Of a stretch of DNA of 64,000 nucleotides, positions 7,276 to 16,027 are shown one piece after another. Made by a program: the position numbers and the translations under genes. Positions within the stretch are counted from its first letter, which is position 1; every line of letters starts with the position of its first letter. The notes under the pieces were generated by a model that worked only from the letters and a program-made list of their open reading frames with translations, did not search any database and was not told the origin of the DNA. Source of the stretch: JALZMG01 sp963739975 (GTDB lineage: Bacteria; Actinomycetota; Acidimicrobiia; Acidimicrobiales; Ilumatobacteraceae); assembly GCA_963739975.1 (NCBI GenBank), contig CAVUCK010000022.1, positions 1-64,000 of the forward strand, written 5' to 3'.

Positions 7276-10200
7276 TCAGCCAACGACGGCGGCGTCGACG
7301 ATGCGGCGCCAGCCGGTGGACAGGGTCGCCGGTTCCGAGTCGGCGGCGGCGCCGTCCTCGAGGCGCTGGACGGCGGCCAGGAACCCGACGTCGCCGACGG
7401 CGGAGGCCAGCGACGAGAGCCGTTCCAGCGCCGCCTTGGCGTCGAGGCCGCTGCGCTGGTCGGCGAGCACGGCGGCCAACCGGGCCAGCGCGAGGTCGAA
7501 GTAGCTCGCCCCGTGTTCGGCCTCGGCCGCCTCGGCATCGGCGCGTCCGCCGTCGACGTCGTCCGCCAGCACCCGCACGAGGGCCCGTGCCGCCCGACCG
7601 AACGGGAAGTCCTCCACCGTGAGCTCCTCGGCGGCGGCCATCGCGCCATCGATGTCGCCGGTCTGCAGCCGACCGAGCGCCAGCAGCACGTACGCCTCGT
7701 TCGTCGCCGTACCTGACGCCCGGTTGCGCTCCAGCACCTGCTCGGCCAGGGTCGTGGTCAGCTCCCCTTGCCCGAGGTGCATCGTCACGCCGGCGGCCGC
7801 CTGCAACGCCAGCGCCAGCTCACCGAAGCTGTCGCCGAGCGCCACCGACTCCTCCAACCCACGCTTGGCGTCGGCCTGCTTGCCGAGCCCGGCGCGGGCC
7901 CGGTTGAGGGGGCCGAGGGCCTGCATCACCCCGTATCGGTCGTCGAGCTCGCGGAACCCCACCAGCGCCCGCTCGGCCAGCTGCTCGGCCTCGGTCAGCC
8001 GGCCCGTCCACAAGCGGAGGTTGGCGAGCAGCGTCTGCATCATCAGCATCGGCCAGCTGTCGCCCCACTTGCGGGCCTCGGCCTCGACCTCGAGCGCCAG
8101 CTCCTCGGCCTGGGCGAAGTGGCGCTGGAAGTACCACACCCACGCCTGCAGCCCGGCCGCCCACGCCACACCGGTGTGATCGCCGAGCTCCTCGAACCGG
8201 CTGCGCGCCTCGCCGAGGGCCACCTGGGCCTCCTCGAAGTCGCCGGCCTGGAACGCAACCCAGGCCAGGTTCTGGTGCGTCCACGCCAGGCCGCGCTCGT
8301 CGTCGAGCTCGGCGAACAGCTTCATCGCTTGACCGAGGAAGTCCCGGGCGTCGGGCATCGAGCCGCCGAACACCTCGGCGAAGCCGCGCGACCGCAGCGC
8401 GTTGGCCAGGCGTCGCTCGTCGTCGAGGTCGCGGAAGATCTCGATCGCCGCGTCGAGGTCGACGCGCGCCGCCGCCAGGTCACCCTGCAGCTGGGACAGG
8501 GTGCCCAGCCGGCGCCGGGCCTCGCCCTCACCGATCCGGTCGCCATCGGCCAGGGAGGACTCCAGCGCGGCGGTCGCGTCGGCGCGGGCGGCGGCGAACT
8601 GGCGCCGCTCGGTCTCGGCCGTCGCCCGTACGAGCAGCAGCCGCCGCTCGACGGACGAGCTGGCGCAGTGGAAGTCGAGTGCTCGGCTGGCGTGACGCGC
8701 GGCAGCGTCGTAACGGCCGGTGTCCAGCGCGTCGACCGCCGCCTCGCGCAGCGCTTCGATGGCGTGCTCGACGATCGACGAGCGCACGCCGGCGACGGAG
8801 CCGAGCTCGATGTACAGCTCGGCCGCCGTGGCCGCGTGGTGGGCAACATCGTCGATGCTGGCACCGCGCGCTGCCAGCACCGCGGCGACGCCGGCATGAC
8901 GCTGGGCCCGCACCCGCTTCGTCAGCGTCTGGTACGCCACCTCGCGCACCACGTCGCTGCCGAACTGCCAGACCCGGCCGTCCACGTCGAGCAGCCCCGT
9001 CGACGTCAGCTCGTCGAGGTCGACGAGATCGAACTCCTGGTCCATCTCACCGGCGAACGTGGCCAGCGCACCGATCGAACCCCGATGCCCGAGCACCGCG
9101 GCGTTCTCGAGGATCGACCGTTGCGGCAGCAGGAGCTGGTCGATGCGGGCGGCGATCAGCGCCCGCAAGGAACCGGGCAGATCGGCGCCGCTGCCGCAGT
9201 CGGCAGCAAGTGCCGCCAGCTCGACGAGGAACAGCGGGTTGCCGCCACCGCGCTCGACGAGCGCGTCGACGGTGTCGGCATCCTGCTCCTCGAGGATGCT
9301 CGAGACGAGGCACACCGCCTCCTCGCGGCGCAGCGGTCCCAGCGGCACGCGCACGACCAGCGGGCGGTCGACGGGTGGCGGCCACACCAGATCCGGGTCG
9401 GGTCGCTGCGTCGTGACGAGCAGGAACGGCCGGTTGCCGAGGGAGCGCACGACGACGGCGAGCAGGTCGCGCAGCAGCGGGTCGGCCCACTGCAGGTCGT
9501 CCACGACGACGACGGTGAGGTTGGTGCCGGAGTGACCGCTGAGCATCTCGAGCACGGCCGTGGCGACGGCGTCGCGAGCACCGGCGGCGTCGACACGGTC
9601 GAGCGGCGACGGATGACCGAGCAGGTGGAAGATCACGTCCAGGTAACGGGCCACTACCTCGTCGCCGGGACGCAGGCCCCACACCGCGACGGCCTTCTCC
9701 TCGACGATCCTGCGCACCTCGTCGGGCGGCGCGTCGGGCTCGAACCCGAACAGGTCCGTGATCCCGGCGACGACTGGGGACCACGGGCTGAGCTCGCCGT
9801 AAGGCGCGCAGGCCGTGCGCACGACGATCGCGTCGCCGAGCCGCTCGACCAGCTCGTCGGCCAGGCGGGACTTGCCGACGCCGGCCTCGCCGACGATCGA
9901 CACGACGCCGGTGTGACCGTCGCGCACGATCTGTGTGGCGGCGTCCAACATGGCCCGCTCGCTGACCCGCCCGACGAACGGGACGTCAGAGCGGCGAGCC
10001 CGAGCGCCGGCGGCCGACGCGCCGGTCACCAGCCACGACTGCTCGACCTGGTCTCGCCCGCGCAGCTGGGTGATCCCGAACGGCTCGGTCTTGACAGCGG
10101 CCGTGCACAGCGCGGCGGTGGCACTGCCGATCAGGACACCACCGGGCGGCGCAAGGGACTGCAGCCGTGCCGCCGTGTTGACCACGTCGCCCATCGCCGT

Positions 10201-10668
10201 GTAGTCGGTGCCGGCGAGCATGCCGACCAGCACCTCACCCGTGTTGATGCCGATGCGCATCCGGATGTCGGCCACGCCGAAGACGCCGGCGGCCCGCTCC
10301 TCGACGTAGCGCGACAGCGTCCGCTGCATCCGCAGCGCGCACCGCACGGCCCGCTCGGCGTCGTCCTCGTGGGCCACTGGCGCGCCGAACAGGGCGATGA
10401 TGGCGTCGCCGAGCAGCTTGTCGACGCGGCCGCCGAAGTCCTCGATGTCGACGACCAGCCGCCGGAAGCAGGCCTCGACGAGCAGCTTGACGTTCTCCGG
10501 ATCGAGGTGCTCGGCCAGCGACGTGTAGCCGACGAGGTCGGCGAAGAGCACGGTGACGACCCGCCGTTCCTCCGGCGCCGAGCGCCCGGCGTCCGCGCTG
10601 GCCCCGCACGACGGGCAGAAGCGGGCCGCTGCCGGCATGGGATCGCCGCACGAGGCGCAGGCGGGCAT
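7276..10668 (-). CDS. Class III adenylate/guanylate cyclase with AAA ATPase and TPR repeats
   Basis: A 1130-residue multidomain regulator. Residues 4-21 form a zinc ribbon (CASC...CPSC). A class III cyclase domain spans about 36-190: metal-binding Asp44 (FADLVGYT) and Asp88 (LLGDAII), GINTGEVLVG, and the transition-state pair in MGDVVNTAAR. A P-loop ATPase of the AAA_16/STAND type begins near 265 (GEAGVGKS). The C-terminal half is made of TPR-like helices. It may make cAMP or use the cyclase domain as a sensor; both are known for this architecture. ATG follows TAGCAT by 6 nt, suggesting a leaderless transcript. The NadR-like gene lies just downstream. Confidence 0.9.
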   Translation of the reverse strand: MPACASCGDPMPAAARFCPSCGASADAGRSAPEERRVVTVLFADLVGYTSLAEHLDPENVKLLVEACFRRLVVDIEDFGGRVDKLLGDAIIALFGAPVAHEDDAERAVRCALRMQRTLSRYVEERAAGVFGVADIRMRIGINTGEVLVGMLAGTDYTAMGDVVNTAARLQSLAPPGGVLIGSATAALCTAAVKTEPFGITQLRGRDQVEQSWLVTGASAAGARARRSDVPFVGRVSERAMLDAATQIVRDGHTGVVSIVGEAGVGKSRLADELVERLGDAIVVRTACAPYGELSPWSPVVAGITDLFGFEPDAPPDEVRRIVEEKAVAVWGLRPGDEVVARYLDVIFHLLGHPSPLDRVDAAGARDAVATAVLEMLSGHSGTNLTVVVVDDLQWADPLLRDLLAVVVRSLGNRPFLLVTTQRPDPDLVWPPPVDRPLVVRVPLGPLRREEAVCLVSSILEEQDADTVDALVERGGGNPLFLVELAALAADCGSGADLPGSLRALIAARIDQLLLPQRSILENAAVLGHRGSIGALATFAGEMDQEFDLVDLDELTSTGLLDVDGRVWQFGSDVVREVAYQTLTKRVRAQRHAGVAAVLAARGASIDDVAHHAATAAELYIELGSVAGVRSSIVEHAIEALREAAVDALDTGRYDAAARHASRALDFHCASSSVERRLLLVRATAETERRQFAAARADATAALESSLADGDRIGEGEARRRLGTLSQLQGDLAAARVDLDAAIEIFRDLDDERRLANALRSRGFAEVFGGSMPDARDFLGQAMKLFAELDDERGLAWTHQNLAWVAFQAGDFEEAQVALGEARSRFEELGDHTGVAWAAGLQAWVWYFQRHFAQAEELALEVEAEARKWGDSWPMLMMQTLLANLRLWTGRLTEAEQLAERALVGFRELDDRYGVMQALGPLNRARAGLGKQADAKRGLEESVALGDSFGELALALQAAAGVTMHLGQGELTTTLAEQVLERNRASGTATNEAYVLLALGRLQTGDIDGAMAAAEELTVEDFPFGRAARALVRVLADDVDGGRADAEAAEAEHGASYFDLALARLAAVLADQRSGLDAKAALERLSSLASAVGDVGFLAAVQRLEDGAAADSEPATLSTGWRRIVDAAVVG

Positions 10669-10674
10669 GGCTGA

Positions 10675-10680
10675 ATGCTA
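10675..10680 (-). promoter_or_regulatory. -10 box of the first cyclase gene (leaderless)
   Basis: TAGCAT on the minus strand, 6 nt before ATG 10668. Confidence 0.4.
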
Positions 10681-10740
10681 CGGCCGCCTGTGACGACCAA
10701 CCGGCTGCAGTTCCAGGGCGGCGGCGGCTACAACGGGGGG

Positions 10741-10761
10741 ATGAGCGAGCGAGTCCGATGA
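10741..10761 (+). CDS. Six-codon mini leader MSERVR
   Basis: ATG AGC GAG CGA GTC CGA TGA; the TGA overlaps the ATG of the ABC ATPase (ATGA). A GGGGGG tract directly precedes it. The first five codons match the start of the leader family at 5054, 40993 and 42838, so it looks like a minimal or truncated copy. No hairpin is visible here. Confidence 0.4.
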   Translation: MSERVR

Positions 10762-11510
10762 CCGAAGCACCTCCTGCCGTCACCCCGGTGGGCGGGGCCG
10801 CCGCTGGCTCGATCGACGCCGTCAAGGTGTACGGCGTCGGTGACAGCCAGGTGCGGGCGCTCGACGGGATCACCGTGTCGTTCACCGCCGGGCAGTACAC
10901 GGCGATCATGGGCCCGTCGGGCTCGGGCAAGAGCACGCTCATGCACTGCCTGGCCGGACTCGACGACCTGACCTCCGGCGCCGTGTACGTCGGCGACACC
11001 TACCTCGATCGGCTCAACGACAAGCAACTGACCGAGCTGCGCCGGTCGAAGATCGGGTTCATCTTCCAGGCCTACAACCTGATCCCGACGCTGACGGCCC
11101 GGGAGAACATCCTGCTCCCGCTGATGCTGGGCGGCGAGGACGGAGACCGGGACTGGATCGACCGGGTGATCCGCACCGTCGGCCTGGAGGACCGGCTGAA
11201 GCACCGCCCGAGCGAGCTGTCCGGTGGCCAGCAGCAGCGGGTGGCCGTGGCCCGGGCGATGGCCAGCCAGCCGGACATCATCTTCGCCGACGAACCGACC
11301 GGGAACCTCGACTCGGCGGCCAGCGCCGAGATCCTCCAGTTCCTCCGGCGCGCCGTGAACACCTACGGCCAGACGATCGTGATGGTCACCCACGACCCGG
11401 TCGCCGCCGCCTACGCCGACCGAGTCGTGTTCCTGGGCGACGGCCGGATCGTCGACGAGATGGTCGACCCGACCCCCGAAGCCGTCATCGACCGGACAAA
11501 GCACGAATGA
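10758..11510 (+). CDS. ABC transporter ATP-binding protein (MacB/LolD type)
   Basis: A 250-residue ABC ATPase with Walker A GPSGSGKS, Q-loop FIFQAYNLIPTLTA, signature LSGGQQQR, Walker B IIFADEPTG and an H-loop TH. The PTLTARENILLPL region places it with LolD/MacB/FtsE-like ATPases, which power permeases with FtsX domains. That partner follows at 11802. The ATG overlaps the stop of a 6-codon mini leader, and its stop overlaps the start of the next leader ORF. Likely exports a lipid, peptide or drug, or acts in envelope stress; the substrate is unknown. Confidence 0.95.
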   Translation: MTEAPPAVTPVGGAAAGSIDAVKVYGVGDSQVRALDGITVSFTAGQYTAIMGPSGSGKSTLMHCLAGLDDLTSGAVYVGDTYLDRLNDKQLTELRRSKIGFIFQAYNLIPTLTARENILLPLMLGGEDGDRDWIDRVIRTVGLEDRLKHRPSELSGGQQQRVAVARAMASQPDIIFADEPTGNLDSAASAEILQFLRRAVNTYGQTIVMVTHDPVAAAYADRVVFLGDGRIVDEMVDPTPEAVIDRTKHE

Positions 11511-11725
11511 GCGAGCGAGGCTTCGAGCGAGCGAATCATCGTGACGGTCTCTTTGCGGCACTCCTCGGGCCATCACCATCTGGGAGCGGAGGTTCTCATT
11601 TTCGAGAACCTGCGCGCCCAGAAGGGCGATTGAGAACCTCGCGCCCAGTTGGATGCGAGCGCGACATGTCGGTGGAATCGGCGCTCGTCGTGGCCGGTGG
11701 GACACGACGACCCACACAAACCTGA
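11507..11725 (+). CDS. Leader ORF, MSERVFERAN family, disrupted by a repeat insertion (copy 2)
   Basis: ATG at 11507 overlaps the ATPase stop (ATGA). The frame begins MSERGFERANHRDGLF. It then runs into repeat A and ends after 72 codons without reaching the permease. Downstream of the repeat (11740-11803) a remnant frame AHGRAPAALR...CEVLT ends in a TGA overlapping the permease ATG. Joining the first 16 codons to this 21-codon remnant gives 37 codons, the same length as the intact copy at 42725-42838, whose second half (THGRAPAVLR...CEVLS) matches. So this is a leader split by an insertion of about 185 nt. Confidence 0.5.
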   Translation: MSERGFERANHRDGLFAALLGPSPSGSGGSHFREPARPEGRLRTSRPVGCERDMSVESALVVAGGTRRPTQT

Positions 11726-11730
11726 GGAGA
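11579..11730. repeat. Repeat element A (about 152 bp)
   Basis: Closely related to 25061-25213 over its full length, and to 62227-62299 over its first 72 bp. It begins TCTGGG, has a left arm at 11580-11597 (CTGGGAGCGGAGGTTCTC) followed by two near-identical right arms starting GAGAACCT and ending CGCCCAG, and ends ACCTGAGGAGA. It sits inside leader ORF copy 2. Probably a small non-autonomous mobile element or structured repeat. Confidence 0.7.
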
Positions 11731-11738
11731 ACCCTCGT

Positions 11739-11808
11739 TGCTCATGGCCGAGCACCTGCTGCGCTCCGGGCCAGCGTCACCGGCCAGTGCGAGGTTCTGA
11801 CATGAGCA
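11739..11808 (+). promoter_or_regulatory. Start-codon hairpin of the ABC permease
   Basis: TGCTCATG (11739-11746) and CATGAGCA (11801-11808) form a perfect 8-bp stem; the 3' arm holds the permease ATG (11802). The 54-nt loop is homologous to, and the same length as, the loop at 42730-42783. Confidence 0.5.
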
Positions 11809-14366
11809 CGGGGTCCGTTGCGCTGATCGCCCGGCGCAGCATCGGCGCCCGGATCGGGCGGCTGCTGGCCATCGCCATCGCCATCCTCGTCGGCGTCGCC
11901 TTCGTCGTCGGCTCGTTCGTGCTCGCCGACAGCCTGCGCAAGACGTTCAGCGACCTCTTCACGCAGATCAGCGAGGAGGTCGACCTGGAGGTCCGGTCCA
12001 CGGTGGCGTTCGAGCAGGGCGGCGGCACGCAGGAACGCGACCCGATCCCGGCCGAGCTGGCCGACCAGATCGCCGCCGTCGAGGGCGTGGCGGCGATCGA
12101 GCCGCTGCTGCTGCGCTACGCCCAGCTCGTCGACAAGGACGGCAACGCGATCACGACGCAGGGCGCGCCGACGTTCGGGACGGCCTGGACCGGCGCGGCG
12201 TCGCTCTCCGGCCTGGAGATCAAGGGCGAGGGTCAGGCGCCGAGCGGCCCGGACCAGATCGCCATCGACGCGGCGACCGCCGAACGCGAGGACTACGTCG
12301 TCGGTGACACCATCGAGGTCATCACCGACGTCGGTCGGGCGACCTACACGATCACCGCGCTCGTCGGCCTCGGCGACAGCGACGGGTTCGCCGGGGCCAC
12401 GCTGGCGGCGTGGGACGTCCCCACGGCGTCGGCGGCCCTCGGTGCAGGCGGGTTCTACGACGGGGTCGATGTCGCCGTCGGCGAAGGCACCGATGTCGCC
12501 GCCGTGCAAGCGCGCCTGGAGCGGACGTTGCCGGACGGCACGGAGGTCGTGACGCGCGACGTGCTGATCGCCGAAGGCGAGGGCGACGTCGGCACGTTCA
12601 TCGACGCGTTCCAGAGCGTGCTGCTGGCGTTCGCGTTCGTCACCGCCTTCGTCAGCGCCTTCCTGATCAACAACGTGTTCCAGATCACGATTGGTCAGCG
12701 GTTGCGCGAACTGGCCCTGCTGCGGGCCGTCGGCGCGTCGGGGCGTCAGGTGCGTCGGATGATCTACGTCGAGGCGCTGATCATGGCGGCCCTGGCCACC
12801 GCGCTGGGCATCGTTGCCGGCATCTTCGTCGCCCGTGGGCTGCTCGGTGTCTTCAACGCCGCCGGCGCCGGCTTCCCGGATTCCAGCACGGTGCTCACGC
12901 TGCGCACCGTGATCGTCGCCGTGATCGTCGGGGTCGGCATCACGCTCCTGTCGGTCGTCGTGCCCGCCAGGCGGGCGGCGCGCATCCCGCCGGTCGCGGC
13001 GATGCGACCGGAGCTCGGATTCGACGCGATGCGCACCGGGCGCCTGATCGCCGGGACGGTCGTGACGTTGGTCGGCGCGGCGGCCTTCCTGATCGGGCTG
13101 TTCGTCCGGCCGGGCGGGACCGCCGGGCTGATCGGCCTGGCCGGAGGCGGCGTGCTGCTGCTGTTCCTCGGCCTGGTCAGCGTGTCGTCGACGGTCGCCC
13201 GGCCGGTGACCCGGTTCATCGGGTGGCCGGTCAGCCGGATCTTCGGCACGCCCGGCGTGCTGGCCCGGGAGAACGCCGGGCGGGCGCCGCGGCGGACCTC
13301 GGCGACGGCGGGGGCGCTGATGATCGGCGTGGCGCTGGTCAGCATGGCGGCGGTCTTCGCTGCCTCGCTCCGCTCGACGTTCGTCGGGATCCTCGAGCGG
13401 GCCGTGCAGGCCGACTACCTCGTCACCGACGAGTCGTTCCAGGGCCTGCCGCCCGGCGTGGCCGAAGCGCTGATCGGCGTACCGGAGGTCGCCGCGGCCA
13501 GCCCGATCCGCATCACCCAGGCGCTGATCGGCGGCTCCCAGCGCGGCATCGGCGCAGTGGAACCGGACGTCATCGACCAGCTCATCGACCTCGACCTGCG
13601 CGAGGGCAGCTACGCCGATCTCGCCGACGGCGGGGTGCTGGTCAACGACGATCCGGCCGAGGAGCTGGACCTCGCCGTCGGCGACACCGTGCCGGTGACG
13701 TTCCAGAACGGCACGACGCTCGACCTGCGAGTAGCGGGCATCTACGCCGACTCGTCGTTGGCCGGCGGTTGGCTCACGTCGCTGGACACGCTGACGCAGG
13801 TCAGCTCGGCGGCCACGTCACGCGACCTGTTCGTGGTGGCCAAGCTGGCCGACGGGGTCGATCCTGCGGCCGGTGATGCGGCCATCCAGGCAGCGGTGGC
13901 CGGCTTCCCGCAGGCCCAGGTGCAGAGCAACGCCGAGTTCCGCCGCGACCAGGAGGACCAGATCGATCAGATCCTGCTGGTGATCACCGGGCTGCTCGGC
14001 TTCGCCATCGTCATCGCCGTGCTCGGCATCTCGATCACCCTCGGGCTCGGGGTCGTCGAGCGAACGAGGGAGATCGGCCTGATGCGGGCGGTCGGGATGA
14101 ACCGCCGCCAGATGCGCCGGTCGGTGCGCTGGGAGGCAGTGATCGTGTCGACGTTCGGAGCCGTCGTCGGCATCGTCGTCGGGACCGCGATCGGGGCGAT
14201 CCTCGCCATCGCCGTCCCGGACGACCTGATCGACCGGTTGGCCCTGAATCCGTCGACGATCATCTACATCCTGATCGGCGCCCTGGTCGCCGGCTTGGTG
14301 GCCGCCCTGTACCCGTCGCGCAAGGCGGCCCGGATGGACATCCTCCGGGCGATCGCCACGGAGTAG
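11802..14366 (+). CDS. ABC transporter permease with two FtsX domains
   Basis: An 854-residue membrane protein: an N-terminal helix (RLLAIAIAILVGVAFVVGSF), a periplasmic MacB-type core, a first FtsX domain (about 265-410) ending PVAAMRPELG, a central membrane segment, a second extracytoplasmic domain, and a C-terminal FtsX domain ending ARMDILRAIATE. It forms a transporter with the ATPase at 10758; such two-FtsX permeases move lipids, peptides or antimicrobial compounds across the envelope. The start codon overlaps a leader remnant (ATGA) and lies in a hairpin arm, so output relative to the ATPase may be tuned at translation. Confidence 0.93.
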   Translation: MSTGSVALIARRSIGARIGRLLAIAIAILVGVAFVVGSFVLADSLRKTFSDLFTQISEEVDLEVRSTVAFEQGGGTQERDPIPAELADQIAAVEGVAAIEPLLLRYAQLVDKDGNAITTQGAPTFGTAWTGAASLSGLEIKGEGQAPSGPDQIAIDAATAEREDYVVGDTIEVITDVGRATYTITALVGLGDSDGFAGATLAAWDVPTASAALGAGGFYDGVDVAVGEGTDVAAVQARLERTLPDGTEVVTRDVLIAEGEGDVGTFIDAFQSVLLAFAFVTAFVSAFLINNVFQITIGQRLRELALLRAVGASGRQVRRMIYVEALIMAALATALGIVAGIFVARGLLGVFNAAGAGFPDSSTVLTLRTVIVAVIVGVGITLLSVVVPARRAARIPPVAAMRPELGFDAMRTGRLIAGTVVTLVGAAAFLIGLFVRPGGTAGLIGLAGGGVLLLFLGLVSVSSTVARPVTRFIGWPVSRIFGTPGVLARENAGRAPRRTSATAGALMIGVALVSMAAVFAASLRSTFVGILERAVQADYLVTDESFQGLPPGVAEALIGVPEVAAASPIRITQALIGGSQRGIGAVEPDVIDQLIDLDLREGSYADLADGGVLVNDDPAEELDLAVGDTVPVTFQNGTTLDLRVAGIYADSSLAGGWLTSLDTLTQVSSAATSRDLFVVAKLADGVDPAAGDAAIQAAVAGFPQAQVQSNAEFRRDQEDQIDQILLVITGLLGFAIVIAVLGISITLGLGVVERTREIGLMRAVGMNRRQMRRSVRWEAVIVSTFGAVVGIVVGTAIGAILAIAVPDDLIDRLALNPSTIIYILIGALVAGLVAALYPSRKAARMDILRAIATE

Positions 14367-14450
14367 CGCCCCGCCCAGAACGAGATCTGTGAGCCCAGCG
14401 TGCGGAAGTGAGTCGGCTCAGCTCACCGATCGGCCCTCACCGGGCGATCG

Positions 14451-15348
14451 TCAGGCGGGGCGGCGCCAGGGGAGGTCGGCGAGGAAGCGGGCGGCGGCGG
14501 GGTGCGGGTCCATCGGCGGTGGCGCCGGTGCGGCGGCGAGCACCCCGGTGAGGCGCGGGTCGTGGCGCACCTGGCAGCCCGAGCACCAGTACAGGATCCG
14601 GCCGTGCTCGCCCGCCTGGCGGGACGAGATCGTCTCACCGCACCGCTGGCACCGCTGGCCGGAGCGGCCGTAGACGCCGAGGCCGCCACGCACGCCGGGG
14701 ATCGTGACTCGCTCGGCGTGCGCGAGGTTGGCCCGCAGCAGCTCGGCGGCCAGGTCGACCATCCGGACGGCCTCGGACTCGGACAGGTCTCCGACCCTGG
14801 CGAAGGGGCTCAACTCGCTGACCCACAGGACCTCGCACCGGTACACGTTGCCGAGACCGCAGAACACCCGCTGGTCGAGCAGCACCTCGGCGACCGTGGT
14901 GTCGCCGTTCGGGAGAGCCAGCAGCGCGTCGACGCAGCGCCGCAGGTCGGCGTCCTCGCGGCACAGATCGGGCCCGAGCCCGCAGCAGACCGGGGTGCCT
15001 GCTGGCGTCGTGGCGCCGATATGTCTCGACGACGGGGGCGTTGAAGCACACCGCCACCCAACCATCGACCTCGACCAGCGCCCGCACCTCGCGATGGTTG
15101 CGCTGCCAGCACTGCCCGCTCCGGTAGAGATGCCACGAAGCGTTCATCCGCAGGTGGGTGTGCAGGATGACGCCGTCGTCCCACTCCATCTCGAGGTGCT
15201 TGCCGTGGCTCTCGATCCGTTCGATCGTGCGACCGGCACGCGGGACCAAACCGACGAGGCGGGGCGCCTCGAAGTAGATCATCTTCTGGTCGACGAGGGA
15301 GGTGCGCAGCGCCGCCGCCGCACGGTGGATCGTGTCGCCCTCCGGCAT
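14451..15348 (-). CDS. nei2: Endonuclease VIII/Fpg-type DNA glycosylase (Nei2), frameshifted as sequenced
   Basis: A base-excision-repair glycosylase/AP lyase. The N-terminus MPEGDTIHR supplies the catalytic Pro2 and Glu3; GKHLEMEW, LHTHLRM and FNAPVVETYRRHDAS are Nei motifs; the C-terminus carries the helix-two-turn-helix (DQRVFCGLGNVYR) and a zinc finger CQRCG...WCSGC. The reading frame changes near 14985: the first frame reads to HPGL and the second resumes GLGPDLC. Removing one base gives HPGLLGLGPDLC and a normal length of 298 residues. A sequencing insertion or a recent frameshift are both possible. Convergent with the ABC operon. Confidence 0.8.
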
Positions 15349-15391
15349 CGCCCGCCCAAGCTAGAACGCCTGGTGCGGTCGGGCGCGGACC

Positions 15392-15946
15392 CTAGGGCAG
15401 TTCGCCGACGTGGGCGAGGGCGAGGCGGATCAGGCGGTCGTGGCCGCCGGTCATCTGCTCGCGCACCCCTCGTCCGACCGCTTCGGCGCAGCTGAACCAC
15501 GACAGGTCCAGCGCCTCCTGCGTCGGCTGGCAGTCGCCGTCGACCGGCACGACGTAGGCCAGGCTGACGGCGTGGTGGCGGGGGTCGTGGAAGCCCGATC
15601 GATCCGGGTCCGGGAAGTACTCGACGACCGTGAACGGGGTCGGATCCGCCGGCAGGCGCGGCAGCGCCATCGGTCCGAGGTCCTTCTCGAGGTGACGCAT
15701 CAGTGCGTCGCGCACCCGTTCGCCGAACAGCACGCGCCCGCTGACCACCATCCGGCTGATCGAGCCGTCGGCGGCGACCCGCAGCAGCATGCCGACCGCG
15801 GTGACCCGTCCCGCAACGTCGACGCGCACGGGGACGGCGTCGACGTAGACCAGCGGCACCTGCGCCCGGACCTGCTCCAGGCGTTCCGGCGACAGCCATC
15901 CGACATCGGTCTGGGTCGGCGCGTCCACGGGCAGCGAGTGTGGCAC
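15392..15946 (-). CDS. DUF4916 (Nudix-like) family protein
   Basis: A 184-residue protein that I match to the actinobacterial DUF4916/Nudix-fold family: GWLSPERLEQVRAQVPLVYVDAVPV, GMLLRVAADGSISRMVVSGRV, EKDLGPMALPRLPADPTPFT and HHAVSLAYVVPVDG are characteristic. The region after GRVLFGERVRDALMRHLEKDLG replaces the canonical Nudix box, so hydrolase activity is uncertain. GTG start; divergent from the WS/DGAT gene. Confidence 0.8.
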   Translation of the reverse strand: MPHSLPVDAPTQTDVGWLSPERLEQVRAQVPLVYVDAVPVRVDVAGRVTAVGMLLRVAADGSISRMVVSGRVLFGERVRDALMRHLEKDLGPMALPRLPADPTPFTVVEYFPDPDRSGFHDPRHHAVSLAYVVPVDGDCQPTQEALDLSWFSCAEAVGRGVREQMTGGHDRLIRLALAHVGELP

Positions 15947-16027
15947 ACCGTCGCGTCAGGCTCCGGGCGACACGGTTGGTGTGGCCGCTCAGCGCATCGG
16001 CCACACTGTCGGCCGGGGGTGCAGCAC

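Noticed and set aside
11573..11755. Minus-strand frame SQSPFWARRFSKMRT shared by the three repeat elements
   Set aside because: Conserved in several frames because the DNA repeat itself is conserved; no start or context supports a gene in the copies at 11579 and 25061.
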